This document shows positions 37,855 through 48,068 of a stretch of DNA of 48,068 bases, one piece after another; the stretch's first letter is position 1, and each line of letters starts with the position of its first letter. Both the position numbers and the translations under genes were made by a program. Below the pieces are notes generated by a model. That model was given only the letters and a program-made list of their open reading frames with translations. It was not told the origin of the DNA and did not search any database. The stretch covers positions 1 to 48,068 of the forward strand of contig JAIXMF010000067.1 of the NCBI GenBank assembly GCA_025201365.1. Direction: 5' to 3'. Source of the stretch: Syncephalis plumigaleata (lineage: Eukaryota; Zoopagomycota; Zoopagomycetes; Zoopagales; Piptocephalidaceae).

Positions 37855-38395
37855 CAGACTTTTTCCATCCAATTTGCGCAGTTAGCCTTCTGTCTTTACG
37901 AATAAATAATAGTAATGTTAACACTTACGTATTTTGTGGTGCGGCAGCGATAACGCCACGGTTAATTTGTTTTTTGTTGTTTGGACCCCCGTTGTCCTTG
38001 TCCTCCTCTCTTTGAACGCTTAGAAGGAACGGCACCTCGTTGGAATTGTGTTGGAATACGACCATCAGCACGAAGACCGTGAATAATCTGAATGAAGTTC
38101 AGACATGCTGCCATATCACGATTCCATACATGATAATCAATAGCTACTTGTAAGTACATGACATGGCAATATCCAACTATACTAGTACACTTGTATCGTC
38201 TACCTTATAGAATTGATGATGATAGTTATCGCTTTCAATAAATGATCCATTACTGAATACTGAATTGTTATTATTATCATGCTGTATCAATTGGCATTTC
38301 TATGGTAATAATGGTGTTAACAATTGTGTTAATCTATTTATTAATAAACTGCAAATGTTAAAGGATAAATGCGCAAATTGGATGGAAAAATCCTG
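37855..38395 (-). mobile_element. TIR transposon copy 2 (541 bp), internally deleted, with Fanzor-like C-terminal ORF
   Basis: Terminal inverted repeats at 37855-37880 and 38370-38395 share the 26-bp form of copy 1 (CAGNN then TTTTTCCATCCAATTTGCG) and are flanked by TA. Relative to copy 1 it is inverted. The minus-strand frame ending at 37962 reads VWNRDMAACLNFIQIIHGL, then RIPTQFQR, then a Lys/Arg/Gly/Gln-rich tail. WNRD-x-x-A-x-x-N matches the RuvC-III motif at the C-terminus of TnpB/Fanzor nucleases (RDxNAxxN), including the catalytic Asp. Only about 230 bp remain upstream, so the body of the protein is deleted and the copy is non-autonomous. It lies in the divergent promoter region between YKT6 and TSC1. 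Confidence 0.85.
37962..38123 (-). pseudogene. C-terminal fragment of a Fanzor/TnpB-like RNA-guided nuclease
   Basis: The frame retains YHVWNRDMAACLNFIQ, with the RuvC-III aspartate and the trailing helix common to Fanzor proteins, then a 25-residue basic tail and a stop at 37962. The RuvC-I and RuvC-II motifs, the wedge/REC part and the zinc finger are absent. It has no start codon of its own that would make a sensible protein. By family knowledge, Fanzors are eukaryotic descendants of TnpB that ride in several transposon types, including ones with Tc1/mariner-like ends. Assignment rests on one short motif and its position at the C-terminus. Confidence 0.55.
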
Positions 38396-38595
38396 TATTC
38401 TCACTTTCTCATTTCAACTATTCCACTGGTGAACTGGTCACTAATAATCCTTCTTTATTATATCTCACTTGATTAGCAGACTAGTTGTAGAGGAGTACGT
38501 CTATTGTATGACATATACCTACATATATTACAATAGAATCCAACTACATATTCACTCATTCATATACGTATTAGACGGGAGACGTGCCTGTTGCC

Positions 38596-41500
38596 ATGTC
38601 TCACCCGTCTAGTTTGCTTCCGTCCATTTCAGTTTCAAATGACAATATGGATACTACGACAGCCATTGATGATCGTGACAAAAAAGAGGAAGAGTCAACA
38701 ATAGCAGCGACAACGACGACAACGACGACGAGATTTCCCTCAAGAAAGAATAGTGAAGCAGAATGTAAATCATATCTACCTGAAATTGAAGCTATTCAAC
38801 AATTACGTAAACGACTACCCAATCTATCCAATCTATTGACAAGTAATAATGCGACACATGGTGTATCATCTACATCCACTACAACATTACCAAGTATTGT
38901 AACAGCATCCAGTACTAATATTGCTACTACCACAACCACAACAGCAGCAGCAAGTAGTGCTACTCCAGCAACGACAACAGCCACATCAACATCTACAATC
39001 ACTGGTGCATCTAGTGGTGGTGGTGGTGCAGTAGCACATCCATCAGGATCATCCAGTGGTACTAATACGCTTGATTCAACTAGTATAGCCGAACAATGGT
39101 GGCAGACAACGTTGCTTAGTATTCTACGTGAGGAACGTGGACTAGAACCAGTACGTGAAGTAAGCAGCATACTATTACAGCTATTGTCACCATCACCATT
39201 GGCTGCGGAAGAGGATAAACTATCGGTATCAGCACGAGATAGTCTAGTGATGGCATTGTTAGATGTCTATCGCGGTGATTGTGCTATGGCTAGTCTAGCT
39301 GAAGAGCCGGGTGCTCGTGAACTTAAAGACAACCTAGAGGATATTCTAATTGCCTATGGTGGTGCCAATGCTAAGGTGAGTTCAAGTTAGATGGTATATA
39401 TATATTAGCATTATAATAATGATAATGAGTTAGGCATTCTTTCTGGCTGTATATAAATATTTCGCTAGATCATCAGATCGTGCATCAATGCTAGATCTAC
39501 TAGTGACACATGCTCGTCGACAGGTAAACTAATCAATAGAATAACAAGTAGCATTCTAACTAACTAATTATTCATTATTAGGATTTGCATTTACATCATA
39601 TTGTTGATACACCATTAATGGAAGCATTGTTATGTTCATTATTAGTAAGTAGATTGACATTATATGTGTGTGTGTTCTTATTAATTGTATGATGCTTGTA
39701 TTTAGCTTGATAAATCAGCACTTGTAGTAACATCGGGTGTATCGCTTCTATTGATGCTTATGCCACGTATATGCACAGCATTAACAAAGATGCTACCCTT
39801 ACTCTACTGGGTATGCATGCGTGTCTTGTATTGGAGACCACCCTCGATGGAGGATGAGACTAGTTCAATAACTGGCGAGAGTCTTGGTCTACACATTGTA
39901 TCGGTTATGGCTGATGAATGGGATGTAGCAGGTAAGTGATGTACTATGATACTAGTGTAATAGTAATAATGCTACTCCTCGGTTAGACTAATCAGTAAAT
40001 GCGCATTCATGCTTGTTTTAGTGGGTGCGGATGCGGATGTGCGTGTACCAGAAGCAGCACCTCTCTTTAATATGCTCTATGGCATGTTCCCCTGTAATAC
40101 ACTCGCCTTTCTACGCTCACCTACCAGTTTCACTAAGGATGTTGATTGTTGTTTCGGCAAAGTGATAGCCAAAGATGAAGATGATATTATTAGAAGCGAG
40201 GCAATGGTAAGAGAGATGCAAAAATAATGAATGATATCTTTATTGCTGAGCTAATGATATATGTATATGTAGCCATTACTACGCACACATCATATTCATC
40301 CGAATCTTGTTCTATTCTTAGATGCAGCCGATGAACGACAAGATGCTTCGCGTTGGATGGATAAGGAACCGGCCGATATTGTAGCGGATTGTATCGGTCT
40401 GCAATGTAGTAAAGCAACGGCGGATGAAGAGCTACTCCATCCATCGAATGGTATATCCACCATGATTGGTGAGACGAGTTGGCTAGAGGAGGAACAGGTC
40501 ATGCTCGTGCGAAATCAAATGTTAGCCGAGAATGATCAAGTGCCCGTGTTGGATGTCGAAGCAGGTGAAGATGAGAATCTAACGGAGCGATGGGTGCCAC
40601 ATGAGATGAGCGCCATTCATCATACACCCGCTAAACTGGACGATATACTACCGAAGGATGTACACTCGCGACAAGATACCGATGCTGCAGACGCTACAGC
40701 AGGTGATACGACGACCATTCACTCGGAAGACTTGAGTATGTCACATAGTTATTCACAAGGCACTTACCCAGCGGGTACATCAGTAGTGGCATCCGTTAGA
40801 TCCATTCTAGCTGCTCATCGTGCACTTACCTCGGGCACTCTTATTGGTACTGAACATTGGGTAAGTTAACATAGATCATTGTATTGTATCGTATATATAC
40901 ATACGATTAACAAATAATATCTATGCTATTATTAGGATACTCATATGTTTGAACCGATACCATCTACTAATGACACCAATACTGATGGTAATGATAACAA
41001 TAATACATCTGAATCAACGACGTCAACACATATGGATCAAGTGATTAAGACAGTGCATATACTACAGCGTAAAGTGTTACTATTGACGAATCGACTTAAT
41101 TACGAGCTCTTCCTCAAGCAGCAGTATACACGTCATATCGGTCGACTACATAGAGATCGATTAATGGATTCGGCCGTTGAGGCAGAGCGACAAGGATTGG
41201 TAAGTGTACATGACTTATCTAGAAATATAATTGGATTACTTATGCATTTATATATGTGCATATAGTATAATACATGTCGTGCATTAAAGAATGAGATTCG
41301 ACTTACGAAAGAGGCATACGAACGACAAAGAGCCGAGGCAACCACGGCCAAGGCCAATCATATCAACTGGCAGAATGAACTGAATAACAAACTGCGAATG
41401 TATCGTGATGAACGTAAACGTATGCTAGTGGATATTATGGAGTTACGCGATTCTCTAGAACAATCTATGGTATGATATATATAATTGTAGCAAATAGTAA

Positions 41501-42702
41501 TGATAGCTAATTGATGTGATATGATTAGTCAACGGTTAGAAATCAAGAAACACTATTGCAAGAACGCTATTCACGGTAATTATTACTATACATCATGCGA
41601 ATACAGCATTAGTAATCATGGTTGTCACTATTAGTATTGTCAATATGGAGTATCAAATGAGTGCACAAGAAGCGTTAGCTATGAAAGCCGGGGAATATGA
41701 ACAACAACTGGATCAGCTATCGAAGGAATTAATGCTATGGTATGTACACACATGTGGATTGCATCATTTCAATGGCAAGTTAATTGACATTCAATCACTA
41801 TTTTGATTATAGGCGTGAAGACACGGCAAAAGGAGAGGAGCAGCGTAAAGAAGCGGAACATTTGCGTGAATTGTGGCAACATGCTGAAATGCGTGTAGAA
41901 GCGCTAGAACACGAATTGGAACTAGCACGCACTCATGCCATGTAAGTATTTATCCTATCCTCTAGCATTGACTATACTTGATTATTTACAATGCAATAGT
42001 GATCATGCATTAAATGTGAACGATCTACGTAATGAAAATGAACGACTTGTGGCCGAGTTGAAACGTAGTCGAAAATCATGTCAATATCAAGTGAGTCAAC
42101 ATCGCGTGACTAGTATAGACGGCGTTATTAATCATACTGTATTAGGTGCAACTATGGCAAGATGCTCAAGTGAACCTGAAGAAACGACTTAAACACGCGG
42201 AAGATGTCTATCGTGTAGCTCGTCAAGTTAACACGGAACAAGAGGTGAGCTATTCGTGTCATAATCACAATGATAACGATGACTAATCATCATTGCACTT
42301 CCACTATAATAGCGTCGTCTATTGACAGCATTGGCTCAATTAGAGAAAAGTCAACGGATAGTCAATGCAATGTCGACTTCACCGTTGTCCTCGCTTAGTT
42401 TGACCAAATCACCGCCTACAGTGGCATCGACTGCTTCATCGCCACCTGCTACGGCAACGGTTACCTCACCCGTCATGAGACAGTCTCTTTCTATGCAGTC
42501 ACGCTCATTAAGTAATGGACAACTACCACTACCATCTGCATCGTCCACATCATCCTCTAGTAACAATACCACCATCACTACTACTAATGATAGCACTAGT
42601 TCTTCTACGACAACCACTAGCGCGACAGCTGCGATGGCCGTGGCAAAGGAGAAGACACGTCGTGTAGGTTTAGAACTAGCAATGTCACGTGTTTTAAAGT
42701 AA
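38596..42702 (+). CDS. TSC1: TSC1/hamartin homologue, 1086 aa, 14 exons
   Basis: Exons: 38596-39375, 39434-39523, 39582-39644, 39706-39931, 40022-40206, 40273-40860, 40936-41199, 41266-41469, 41529-41575, 41635-41739, 41813-41941, 42000-42090, 42146-42244, 42313-42702; total 1086 aa. After a Thr/Ser-rich N-terminus comes a helical-repeat core typical of hamartin, with LLVTHARR, LHHIVDTPLMEALL, and the diagnostic APLFNMLYGMFPCNTLAFLR, then LRTHHIHPNLVLFL. The C-terminal half is a long coiled coil starting LLTNRLNYELFLKQQYTRHI and GRLHRDRLMDSA, with YNTCRALKNEI after it, as in fungal and animal TSC1. TSC1 stabilises TSC2 (a Rheb GAP) and restrains TORC1. The low-complexity Ser/Thr stretches at both ends look disordered. 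Start chosen at the first ATG of the frame. Convergent with the PITH-domain gene. Confidence 0.88.
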
Positions 42703-42876
42703 TCGTACATTTGTTAATGTTTTATTTAGTCGTAGTAACCCTTCAACACCTTCACAATGGCTGTGCTCTCTGTATCATGTCTTTTTTCTTGGTATACTGG
42801 ATTGATTGGTTTTACTCGCTCGTCTGTTTGTATGTATGTTGATTGACTGATTGGTTGATTGGCTGGTTGGTTTCTT

Positions 42877-43930
42877 CTACGAAAAGCCCTGTGGATTGAC
42901 TTGCATCTCATCGCTCGGTATCTCATGGTCAGCAGGATTGGCTTGTAACTCATACGCTGTAATAATTGGTTGAGCCGGGATCTATATTATAAACAAGTGA
43001 CAATCACAATCACATATATATACAGATATATATATTGGTCAATTCATTATTATCATTATTATCATGCTCGTTTATCGGTAGCAGTAATGCGTTATAGCTT
43101 ATTCCATATACAATGAGATACATATCTACATCATTTATATTTACCTTGGTCCATTCACCGCGAAAACCTAAAAATGTCAACTGGCTTACTTCGTCGCCGA
43201 AATTCTCGGGGAAGAATAGGGTAATAGAGCGTACGGACGAGAATTTGGCCAATCTATTATTGTTACGATAGTGTCAATGTCAATATGAGACTATACAAGT
43301 GGCATTCCTACCTTGTATTGTATTCGCAAATATCGTCCGCATTACGTGCTAGTTCCCAAGTTTGTGTGGCCTCCGTATCATTGACGGTGTCGAAATCGAT
43401 ATCATCTCGATTAACGAAGCTAGCATTCGTTTATTAGTTAAGATATCACAAATGATTATTGTTCATCTATGACGACTTACACTGATAATTTCGAAGGAGC
43501 AACATCACCAGCACCAGTCTTGATTAGAATGGACTTTAACTTTATCATACCAGTAAATCTATCAATCAAATAGTCAATCAGTCAATTGTTTATCATTTAA
43601 TAAAGCTGTCTTTATGTGAACTTACGGTACGATAATCATAAGTTGCTCGTCACTATCACTTTCAAGCATCTAACGCATAATAGTATTATTACGTGAATAG
43701 TGCTTGCGATAAAAGAAACTGCACTACGGCACTCTACTTACCGGTGATAACGAGTGACGCTCGTGCCACGGCTTGATAATTGCTTTGGCTGCACCTGGAA
43801 CACTTTCGTTGAGTCCTCGTACATGATCTCGGTCAATCTTTTCATAGAGCAAGTCTTTAATAACGGCGTCTTCGTCATCATGGCTATGGTCCTCGCCATG
43901 GTGATGATGTTCGTGGTGGCAGTGGCTCAT
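42877..43930 (-). CDS. PITH-domain protein (PITHD1-like), 210 aa
   Basis: Six exons (43930-43742, 43669-43626, 43558-43481, 43419-43312, 43253-43145, 42981-42877) give 210 aa, matching the length of PITHD1. The N-terminus is His/Asp-rich (MSHCHHEHHHHGEDHSHDDE), then LYEKIDRDHVRGLNES, AAKAIIKPWHERH, the PITH core (MLESDSDEQLMIIVPFTG, KLKSILIKTG, PSKLSVFVNRDDIDFD), FLGFRGEWTK, and the C-terminal ITAYELQANPADHE. The PITH domain (C-terminal domain of TXNL1) contacts the proteasome; here the thioredoxin domain is absent, so a proteasome-linked or transcription-related role is only by analogy. The His-rich start may bind metal. It ends 174 bases from the TSC1 stop, tail to tail. Confidence 0.95.
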
Positions 43931-45503
43931 ACTGATAAATGATATAGGGAAAGCAGTTATTGAAAAGAAGGAACAAAAAAGAAAATGCGGGAATAATGAT
44001 GACATCAGCGCTTGCTATAAAGTTGCCTTAATCAAATTATAGAACCCTCCTAACCAGTTAGCATTGTTAGTCATTTGCTGTTCTTATTAATAAATAGATT
44101 TGCACAATTGTTAGCACCATTATTAGCGTAGAAATGCCAATTGATACAGCATGATAATAATAACAATTCAGTATTAGTAATAAACCATTTATTGATAGCG
44201 ATAACTATCATCATCAATTCTATAAGGTAGATGATACAAGTGTACTAGTATAGTTGGATATTGCCATGTCATGTACTTACAAGTAGTAATAAACTAGTAT
44301 GGTAGATAAGTTATGATCATAATGCTTACGCTTAATTGCATAGAGAGCAACGAGTGGACAAAGTGAATACACGATAAACAATGTAATAAACAAGCAGTAA
44401 CTAGTAGAATGACTGACTTGTCACGAACGAGCAAGGAATGAGCAAGGAAGGGTGTATGAACACGTATGCCAGTTTATTTGAAGAAGCAGCATATGCTTGT
44501 AGGTCAATAGAGTATGTAGATGGTAGTAAACAAATGAAAATACAAATAAAAGTATGACGTAATAGTGGCATACAAACAGATGACGGAAAAGAGTGGTAAA
44601 GTAAAAGGTACATATTACAACGAGAGTAGTAGACGCTTAAACATTGATAAATAAGCAGGACAGTGATAGAGAACAAAGGACTAGAACGAGCAACAAACAA
44701 GGCTTATTGGTATAGTAATAATAACGACAAGTGAGCATGTAGACAGTTTAGAGGAAGAGGAAAACAAAGAGATAAATAAAAGTCATAGAGATAGTATGGC
44801 AGAATAGCTGCTATTGGGAAAGTGTATGCTAAAGTGAAAGAGGAAGTAAGTAGAATGCGAATGACACGAAGAAGACGCGTATTACTGAGAAAGAGGAATA
44901 ACTAGCATATAGTTAAGAGGAAGTAGATGTGTGTTGTTTACTGACAAGTGGAATGTAGTTGGCACGAAGAAGGCACGTGCTGTGTAAAGAAGTAAATAAC
45001 AAGGGGAATGAGCAATAGGTGGAATAGTGAATACATGCAGAGTGAAACGGCAGTAGTGACAAGCATGTACGTGTAGTGGAAAGGTAGAATGATGGAAATA
45101 AATAATCATAATGAGTAAAGAGAGCAAAAGTGAGTGTATGAAAGTAATAGTGGAGTGAGATGAGTAGCAAGATGATATTAGTAGTGTCTGCTTAGAGTGA
45201 TGATTAAAATAAAATATGTATGCTGATATTGTCGAGCACTTGAATAAATAGATTCAGTATGCTAGGCATTCAACTACATGTGTGATAAAGGAATAGTATA
45301 AGCATTTATTAATGATTTGTGTATGTGCTGTTAGCATCATTTTGATTGTAAGAGTAATCGAGAATTAGAATAAAGCACAGAATTTATTTAGTATAGAGTA
45401 CATGTTGAGCAAATGATAATCCAAGAAGAAGGAAAGAAGAATGTAGTGTTACATATTTAACTAAAGATATGTTAGTCATGTATCTATTAAAATAAATGTT
45501 TAC
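43931..45503. other. 1.6 kb gene-free region, purine-biased
   Basis: Between the PITH-domain start and the 3' end of the kinase gene. It contains the partial transposon copy at 44060-44290 and, from about 44400 to 45180, plus-strand purine-rich DNA resembling in composition the block at 9.1-9.8 kb. Minus-strand open frames there (44401-45170) are Ser/Leu/His/Tyr-rich translations of CT-rich DNA and look spurious. No RNA gene recognised. Confidence 0.55.
44060..44290 (+). mobile_element. partial third copy of the TIR transposon family (left-end part only)
   Basis: About 200 bases from ATTAATAAATAGATT to ATGTACTTACAAGTAG align, in reverse orientation, with 38150-38340 inside copy 2, at high identity with a few substitutions. 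The outermost terminal repeat with the CCATCC motif is missing or eroded, and no coding tail follows, so this is a truncated fossil. Confidence 0.85.
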
Positions 45504-47660
45504 TTACCATTTGTAATTGATATTGGCCCGCTTGGCATCGCGCGGGTAGTGAGTACGAGTTGAAGGGGAGGGCATGCGCCGGTCGCGCTTGCGGGATTGC
45601 TGTAGTGGAGGAGCAGGTGGGCTTGCCTCTTCCACCGCTGGCTCGACAGGTGGGATTGCTTCCTCCACCGCTGGCTCAGCAATCCATGCGCAAGCCAGCG
45701 CATCCTCAATTGTGTAGCGCTCGTCGCTATCTACTATTAGTAGGTTGCGAATGAGCTCCATACCTAATCAATAGTTAGCAAGCAATAAACTTATAATAAT
45801 TGTTGTACTTACACTCATTAGTGACTTGACCTTGTTGGTTAGAATTGCTAACATTCATTGATAGAATGCTAGATAGTTGGCTAGAGTAGGTGCCGGCCAT
45901 TCCAAATGGCAATTCTCCTAATGATGATATTGATATTAGTAAAGTAAGTTATAATCATTTTGTCACTTACCGAAGAGCATTTGGAATAATACTATTCCCA
46001 GGCTCCACATGTCGGATGGCTTGCCATAGCCATCCTGGGTAAACGATGGTAAGTCCAGCACGGATTCTAGATCGGAATCCCCGCACACCACTTCTGACTT
46101 GACGCGGTCCCAGCTAGAGAGTGTTGTGAACACCTCTGGCGCCATGTAAACACGCGTACCAGCAAAGCTAGTAATAAGCGGTGCTGATGGCGTGAGTTTT
46201 TTTGTCAACCCAAAGTCAGCATAGACAGCTGTGGGCGATCGGCTGAACTCCAGCAACAAGATGTTACCGGGCTAGCAAGAACATGGTTAGTCATGATATC
46301 ATATACCGCTAATAAATTAGGACTTACCTTAATGTCTAATGGTGCAACAGCATTAGTATTAAATGATATGTTAGTAATAGTATAAGGATCACATTAGTAT
46401 AGCTTACCTCTATGCACCAAGTTCTTGTCGTGCATGATCTAATAAATAGTTAGTATTCTATCGTGATATTAGTGATAATGTAACTTACCTTGATGCCTTT
46501 TAGTAGTTGCTTGAATATCTCCTTTGCACATTCTTCTGGAACCGTTACATGAAGGTCAATGTAACGGCTCAGATCCCCCCATGCATGTTGCAGTACGATA
46601 TACATGGCCTGGGAGGTGGCATGTGCATCGATCAGCTGAATAAAGTATGGGTGGCCACCCAGAGAACTGAGTATATCCACCTCTGGGAGAACCATACCTT
46701 GGTAATTGCCAAATATCGTTTTGATGGCAATACGCTTAGACGTAGAAATATCAAAGCCAAGGCACACAGATCCCTGTCCTCCTCTAAGCAATTAATGTTG
46801 GTTAGCTTTCCGTCAGTATTAACATTTAGAAAGCACTTACGCTCCTAGCTCCGTATTAGTCATGATGAAATCTTCCTGTGCCCACTATAACACAATGCTT
46901 GTTAATATCGTTATCTTTAGATTATACTACTACTTACCGCATTGTATGCTGCGTCGTCGCTGTTATCATCAACAATCGTCAGTTCCAGCTTATGCACCAC
47001 GACCGTTGCTATCAATACAGGTATGGTTAATGACGGCTGTAAGCTGTATTAGCTGCTAACTTACTTGTGCAATTGGGAATAATGATATGGAAGCCTTCTG
47101 AAAACTCTTTTTTGCAGCCAACATCTACTTCATCCCCTTCGACTACATATCGTATAAGTCATTGTGTATTGGGTGGCGTGGGTAATTTACCTTTTACAGA
47201 TGGGAGCATTATGTTCTAGCTATGGTGTTAGTGTTAGTAATAAACGCTTAGTATGTTACCTACCTTAAAAGTAAAACTTCGGATTCTGGTGTAATGTATC
47301 AGTGCATACTATAGTTAGCATATACTTGTGAGCAGCTACTATTGACTTACCACAGTCAGCTCAAAATGAACGTCCGATGATCCATCAATCTCAGTACTAT
47401 TTAAAATGGAGATGTCATTAGTATATACGGGGTTTTAATGGTATAGTAGGGCTTACGACTTCGTATTGTCGGACACAATGCTGAGTATTTGACCAGGCAG
47501 CATGGGCATTCTATATACTAATTAGTAGTCACTCGTATAAACATAAGCGGTACATACCTGTAGTCTCGGCGTCGATAATTTGCACCCATCCGACCATGCT
47601 CCGCTTCACGTTATTGGCAGTGTGTCCCAACACAGAGGTAAGTTGCGTACAACTCATCAT
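45504..47660 (-). CDS. serine/threonine protein kinase with novel N-terminal domain, 490 aa, 14 exons
   Basis: Exons: 47660-47558, 47517-47457, 47396-47351, 47308-47264, 47215-47191, 47142-47065, 47008-46938, 46884-46841, 46783-46489, 46438-46408, 46335-46328, 46271-45971, 45917-45813, 45763-45504; total 490 aa. Kinase hallmarks are complete: glycine loop LGAGGQGSV (about 156-164), Lys179 in IAIK, Glu in LPEVDIL, HRDIKPGN (265-272), DFG (288-290), YMAPE (311-315) and SDMWSLGIVLFQM. It should be active. The tail is Pro/Glu/Ala-rich with a basic RKRDRR patch. Residues 1-145 look beta-rich (GWVQIIDAETT, LPGQILSIVSD, VHFELTV, GFHIIIPNC, LELTIVDD); an FHA-like domain as in Chk2/Rad53 is possible, but the GR and SxxH hallmarks are not convincing. 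Exon 11 is an 8-nt microexon that supplies the catalytic Asp-Ile-Lys. The kinase subfamily is uncertain (CAMK/AMPK-like core). Confidence 0.88.
46328..46335 (-). other. 8-nt microexon in kinase gene
   Basis: ACATTAAG is flanked by an AG acceptor and a GTAAGT donor. With the preceding G it encodes Asp-Ile-Lys of the HRDIK catalytic loop, and including it is the only way to join exons 10 and 12 in frame with a complete loop. Confidence 0.92.
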
Positions 47661-48068
47661 TGTGCGGTGAAGCAAGGCTTGCGCTTGTGGTGGATGTAGC
47701 AGCGGACATGTATGAAGAATAATGGTAGTAGCGTGAAACGTTAATTCGTTTAGTAAAAAGATAGCAGTTTGCTAGAAGCAAAAAGAAAAAAGAAAGAAGT
47801 TATTTCGTCATAGAGGAAGTGGATGAGTCAGGCAGATGATATGGAGTGGATCGGATAGATGAAATGAGGATGGAGTGGATCGGATAGACGAGATCGATCA
47901 TTGGGCCGCTATGTCTCACTTCTTGGTCAATGCTCTTGCAATCCGCACAGAGTTAAGCTGCTATCCTTGTTGTGAGCGCTATAATCACGTGAAGCCGCTA
48001 CTACGTGGCAATTGCGTGCAAATGATTAGCTTGTTTACTATGAGTGCTTTTCGCGCTAAGTTCTAGTG
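47661..48068. other. kinase upstream region
   Basis: No gene resolved up to the window end. An 18-base motif, ATGGAGTGGATCGGATAG, occurs twice about 29 bases apart near 47840-47890. The plus-strand frame at 47875-48066 runs off the window edge and shows no family resemblance; it could be part of a gene beyond the window. Confidence 0.4.

Noticed and set aside
44401-45170. Overlapping minus-strand frames rich in Ser, Leu, His and Tyr
   Set aside because: They come from CT-rich DNA; frames overlap each other, lack family motifs and lie in a region similar in composition to other gene-free DNA.
47589-47707. Other ATGs (47707, 47589) as the kinase start
   Set aside because: The frame from 47707 stops after about 24 codons. 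The one at 47589 is in a frame that needs a different acceptor and loses GWVQIIDAETT; the start at 47660 with the acceptor before TATATAG keeps all exons in one frame.

Overview
This window is nuclear DNA of an intron-rich fungus. I could resolve 16 protein-coding genes. Spliced by hand, each closes into one continuous reading frame, with 86 introns in total, mostly 45-110 nt, GT..AG, with donors such as GTAAGT. The fungal call rests on a Num1/Mcp5-type cortical PH protein, a Ugo1-type mitochondrial carrier, fungal-length duplicated phosphofructokinase (999 aa), a LAM-type GRAM-VASt sterol transporter, Sld3/Treslin and TSC1. Intron density, a U12-type intron, a Fanzor-like transposon fragment and a secreted kinase-like gene suggest an early-diverging (zygomycete-grade, perhaps Zoopagomycota/Mucoromycota) fungus. 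That placement is inference.

Layout. 0-8.3 kb: chromodomain protein and NUM1-like cortical anchor, both minus. 8.3-10.3 kb: gene-free, purine-biased DNA with microsatellites. 10.3-13.5 kb: ADE1 (SAICAR synthetase) and a membrane-tailed Nudix hydrolase, both minus, divergent from a small SCP2 protein (14.4 kb, plus). 15.0-22.9 kb: LAM sterol transporter and PFK, both minus. 23.05-24.3 kb: a terminal-inverted-repeat transposon relic. 25.3-27.8 kb: two convergent genes for secreted proteins, a degenerate kinase and a PLC-like phosphodiesterase. 28.4-32.1 kb: divergent mitochondrial genes ATP11 and UGO1. 32.2-36.4 kb: SLD3/Treslin, with a probable U12 AT-AC intron. 36.4-37.3 kb: YKT6. 37.9-38.4 kb: a second, short copy of the transposon. 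38.6-42.7 kb: TSC1. 42.9-43.9 kb: PITH-domain gene. 44.06-44.29 kb: a third, partial transposon copy in a long gene-free stretch. 45.5-47.7 kb: a Ser/Thr kinase containing an 8-nt microexon.

Most genes are housekeeping and functionally unrelated. Loose themes are membrane and organelle biology (cortical mitochondrial/nuclear tethering, ER-plasma membrane sterol transfer, mitochondrial fusion and F1-ATPase assembly, SNARE traffic) and growth or replication control (TSC1, Sld3). No operons, CRISPR arrays, rRNAs or convincing tRNAs were seen. The most notable items are the transposon family whose internal ORF ends in a Fanzor/TnpB-like RuvC-III motif, the U12-type intron, and the secreted pseudokinase beside the transposon. 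All assignments come from reading the sequence and recalled family motifs; no database search was run.
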